In this document: positions 61,776 through 64,000 of the stretch, one piece after another
Position numbering within the stretch: position 1 is the first letter of the stretch
Layout: every line of letters begins with the position of its first letter
Assembly (NCBI GenBank): GCA_000263395.1
Contig: AJXE01000003.1
Coordinates: 248,001 to 312,000, forward strand
Length of the DNA stretch: 64,000 nt
Reading direction: 5' to 3'
DNA from: Stutzerimonas stutzeri TS44
Lineage (GTDB): Bacteria; Pseudomonadota; Gammaproteobacteria; Pseudomonadales; Pseudomonadaceae
Notes under the pieces: generated by a model
The model's input: the letters and a program-made list of their open reading frames with translations, nothing else
The model's database searches: none
What the model was told of the DNA's origin: nothing
Program-made: the position numbers and the translations under genes

Positions 61776-62591
61776 GTGAATGCGCCCGAAAGACTGACCG
61801 TAGTTGCCGACACTCCCGACGCGCCGTTCTATCAGCCCCTGGGCAACGAACAGGCGTTGTTCGAGCAGGCCTGGCAACACGGCATGCCCGTGCTGATCAA
61901 GGGACCGACCGGTTGCGGCAAGACCCGCTTCGTGCAGCACATGGCGCATCGTCTGGGATTGCCGCTGTATACCGTGGCCTGCCATGACGATCTCTCCGCC
62001 GCCGACCTCGTCGGCCGTCACCTGATCGGCGCGCAAGGCACCTGGTGGCAGGACGGCCCGCTGACCCGGGCCGTGCGCGAAGGCGGCATCTGCTACCTCG
62101 ATGAAGTGGTCGAGGCACGCCAGGACACCGCCGTGGTGCTGCACCCGCTGGCCGACGACCGCCGCGAGCTGTTCATCGAACGCACCGGCGAGGCGCTCAA
62201 GGCACCGCCGAGCTTCATGCTGGTGGTGTCGTACAACCCCGGTTACCAGAATCTGCTCAAGGGCATGAAGCCCAGCACCCGCCAGCGCTTCGTCGCGATG
62301 CGCTTCGACTACCCGCCGCAGGCCGAGGAAGAACGCATCGTCGCCAACGAGGCCCAGGTCGATGCCGCGCTCGCCGCGCAGGTGGTCAAGCTCGGCCAGG
62401 CGCTGCGCCGGCTCGAGCAGCACGACCTGGAGGAAGTCGCCTCCACGCGCCTGCTGATCTTCACTGCCCGCATGATCCGCTCCGGCATGACGCCGCGTCA
62501 GGCCTGCCTGGCCTGTCTCGCCGAGCCGCTGTCGGACGACCCGCAAACCGTCGCCGCGCTGATGGAGGTCGTCGATGTCCACTTCGGCTGA
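61776..62591 (+). CDS. nirQ: MoxR-type AAA+ ATPase NirQ (NorQ)
   Basis: A 271-residue ATPase: Walker A GPTGCGKT (43-50), Walker B ICYLDEVVEA, and sensor region in SYNPGYQNLLKGMKPSTRQRF. With NorD it activates NorCB, and in P. stutzeri nirQ mutants also have impaired nitrite reductase function. GTG 61776 is preferred to TTG 61770 because GAGG lies eight bases upstream. It overlaps norE by 17 bases. Confidence 0.95.
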   Translation: MNAPERLTVVADTPDAPFYQPLGNEQALFEQAWQHGMPVLIKGPTGCGKTRFVQHMAHRLGLPLYTVACHDDLSAADLVGRHLIGAQGTWWQDGPLTRAVREGGICYLDEVVEARQDTAVVLHPLADDRRELFIERTGEALKAPPSFMLVVSYNPGYQNLLKGMKPSTRQRFVAMRFDYPPQAEEERIVANEAQVDAALAAQVVKLGQALRRLEQHDLEEVASTRLLIFTARMIRSGMTPRQACLACLAEPLSDDPQTVAALMEVVDVHFG

Positions 62592-63162
62592 GGTGCTCAC
62601 GCGCCCGGTTCGGCGGCTGCCGGGCGACCTGGCGATGTGGTTCTTCATCCTCGCCGAGCTGACCGTGTTCGCCCTGCTGATCGTCGCCTTCGCCGTGACC
62701 CAGCTGCTCGATCCGGCGATGTTCGCCGAAAGCCGGCAGGCGCTGGACAGCTCCATCGGCCTGGCGCTGACGCTCAGCCTGCTGACCTCGGGGCTGTTCG
62801 CCGCGCTGGCGGTCGAGCAGGTGCGCGCCGACCGCCAGGGCCGCGCCGGCCTGCTGCTGCTCGCCGCGCTGCTGTCATCCTGCGTCTACGTGGTGCTCAA
62901 GCTGAACGAGTACGGGCATCTGGCCTCGCTCGGCCTGGGGCTCGAACACAACCGCTTCTTCACCCTTTACTGGATCCTCACCGGCTTCCATTTCCTGCAC
63001 GTGCTGCTGGGCATGGTGATCCTCGGCTGGATGGCCGAGCGCTGCCGGCGCCGCGCCTACTCACCGCAACACCACGGTGGGATGGAATCCGGCGTGCTCT
63101 ACTGGCACATGGTCGATCTGGTCTGGGTGTTGCTGTTCCCGCTGGTGTACGTACTGAACTGA
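62575..63162 (+). CDS. norE: NorE, cytochrome c oxidase subunit III-like protein
   Basis: A 195-residue membrane protein of the COX3 family with about five helices: GDLAMWFFILAELTVFALLIVAF, LTLSLLTSGLFAALAVEQV, FFTLYWILTGFHFLHVLLGMVILG and GVLYWHMVDLVWVLLFPLVYVLN. It supports full NorCB activity but is not part of the purified enzyme. It starts inside the nirQ 3' end (17-base overlap), and norF follows after 10 bases. Confidence 0.92.
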   Translation: MSTSAEVLTRPVRRLPGDLAMWFFILAELTVFALLIVAFAVTQLLDPAMFAESRQALDSSIGLALTLSLLTSGLFAALAVEQVRADRQGRAGLLLLAALLSSCVYVVLKLNEYGHLASLGLGLEHNRFFTLYWILTGFHFLHVLLGMVILGWMAERCRRRAYSPQHHGGMESGVLYWHMVDLVWVLLFPLVYVLN

Positions 63163-63172
63163 CGAGGTAGCC

Positions 63173-63430
63173 ATGTCCGCTTCAAAAGTCCTGGTTGGCT
63201 GCTGGCTGGGACTGGCCCTGCTCTCCATCACCACCGTGCTGCTCGGCAGCGCCGGTTCGACCCTGCTGCTCGGCGGCACCATTCTGCTGGTGGCGCTGGG
63301 CAAGGCCTGGCTGATCACCGAAGGCTTCATGGAGCTGCGCCACGCGCCGCGCCTGTGGCGCCTGCTGCTGCTCGCCTGGCCGCTGCTGATCGCACTGATC
63401 GTCATCCTGCTGATGCTGCGCGGCAACTAG
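63173..63430 (+). CDS. norF: NorF, small membrane protein of nitric oxide respiration
   Basis: An 85-residue protein with three hydrophobic helices (about 6-24, 28-48 and 62-82) and the family core GKAWLITEGFMELRHAPRLWR, similar to cytochrome oxidase subunit IV. It accompanies NorE. The order nirQ-norE-norF-nirJ recalls the described P. stutzeri cluster. Confidence 0.9.
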   Translation: MSASKVLVGCWLGLALLSITTVLLGSAGSTLLLGGTILLVALGKAWLITEGFMELRHAPRLWRLLLLAWPLLIALIVILLMLRGN

Positions 63431-63653
63431 CCACAGCCCCCTGCGCGCCGGCGACAGCGCCGGCGCCAGGCCCTGCCCTCCGCTCTTCCCAACCGCACGT
63501 CGCGCCGCTCTGGCGCGGTGGCGGCATATCCGGTCTTTTATTGTTTCTCGTCAAGGATAGGCTCCGGGCGCTCGTTGATCCTGCACCCCATCGAGGCAGG
63601 TCACCGCGGGTGGCGTGCCCACGGAGCCCCGCGCTCCCCGAGGAGAGACGCTC

Positions 63654-64000
63654 ATGTTGAGAATCAGCCATTACCTGCGCGCCCTGGCCCGGCCGACCAC
63701 TCCCGTACTCGGCGCCCGCGGCACCGCTGGCGCGCGCCCGCCGGTGGTGATCTGGAACCTGCTGCGCCGCTGCAATCTGACCTGCAAGCACTGCTACGCT
63801 ACCTCCGCCGACAGCGAATTCCGCGACGAGCTGGAAACCGCCGAAGCGCTCAGGGTGATTGACGATCTGCACGCCGCCGGCGTGCGCGTGCTGATCCTCT
63901 CCGGAGGTGAGCCGCTGCTGCGCAAGGACATCTTCGAGCTGTCCGACTACGCCCGCGACAAGGGCTTCTTCGTCGCGCTGTCGACCAACGGCACGCTGAT
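63654..64000 (+). CDS. nirJ: Radical SAM heme d1 biosynthesis protein NirJ (start only, cut by window edge)
   Basis: The first 115 residues are present. The radical SAM cluster motif is CNLTCKHCY (Cys-x3-Cys-x2-Cys), followed by SGGEPLLRKDIFEL, the SAM-binding GGE motif. NirJ removes propionate side chains from didecarboxysiroheme to form the d1 oxo groups. AGGAGA precedes ATG 63654. No full DNR box is visible in the 223-base gap to norF, only a TTGAT half-site near 63574. Confidence 0.95.
   Translation, partial: MLRISHYLRALARPTTPVLGARGTAGARPPVVIWNLLRRCNLTCKHCYATSADSEFRDELETAEALRVIDDLHAAGVRVLILSGGEPLLRKDIFELSDYARDKGFFVALSTNGTL

Noticed and set aside
63569-63600. A DNR box upstream of nirJ
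   Set aside because: TTGAT is present near 63574 but no ATCAA half-site lies at the required four-base spacing.

Overview
The window looks like chromosome of a denitrifying pseudomonad of the Pseudomonas stutzeri group (Stutzerimonas). The evidence is high GC, Pseudomonas gene order around mla-murA-his, lpt-rpoN-pts, mreBCD-rng-yhdP and tldD/pmbA, and a nir/nor cluster in which nirQ-norE-norF-nirJ faces nirSMCFDLGH-norCB-norD. No tRNA, rRNA, CRISPR array, transposase, integrase or prophage gene was seen, so this is mostly core genome with a few small accessory insertions.

Layout. Positions 1-2.6 kb: start of pilB (cut by the left edge), divergent sigma-54-type pilA, and the pilin accessory gene tfpZ. 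2.8-6.2 kb: sulfate activation genes cysD and fused cysNC, interrupted by a four-helix-bundle gene lying between inverted heptad repeats. 6.3-8.4 kb: Nif3-like protein, and algW with a palindromic promoter. 8.4-17.1 kb, minus strand: mlaFEDCB, psiE, ibaG, murA, hisG, hisD, hisC. 17.3-24.3 kb, plus strand: kdsD, kdsC, lptCAB, rpoN, hpf, ptsN, rapZ, ptsO. 24.4-37.4 kb: pmbA, yjgA, tldD, a nitrilase-family gene, yhdP, rng, maf, mreDCB. 37.7-43.7 kb, plus strand: gatCAB, an RlpA-like lipoprotein and two tandem Ca/Na-exchanger paralogues. 43.7-48.5 kb, minus strand: bactofilin, a small membrane coiled-coil protein, an M23 peptidase, an AEC permease and the redox two-component pair roxSR. 48.7-51.8 kb: a SIMPL protein and a TonB-dependent receptor. 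51.9-64 kb: denitrification genes.

The denitrification block holds nitrite reductase (NirS), its electron donor (NirM), nearly all heme d1 biosynthesis proteins seen here (NirC, F, D, L, G, H and the start of J), and nitric oxide reductase (NorCB) with accessory proteins (NorD, NirQ/NorQ, NorE, NorF). Three FNR/DNR-type boxes, TTGAY-N4-ATCAA, lie upstream of norC, nirS and nirQ, which points to coordinate NO- and oxygen-responsive control.

The most unusual structure is at 4754-5216. A gene of the family encoded in bacterial 23S rRNA intervening sequences sits inside cysD-cysNC between about 31-base inverted arms built of GCTGGAA-like heptads. A gene-less hairpin made of the same motif lies between hisC and hisD and supplies the end of hisD. 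Other points of note are a perfect 10-bp inverted repeat abutting the algW -10 box, an apparently non-ATG start for mreC, psiE translationally coupled to the mla operon, and a three-gene bactofilin/M23 peptidase module. Start sites were chosen by ribosome binding sites and recalled family N-termini; no database search was possible.
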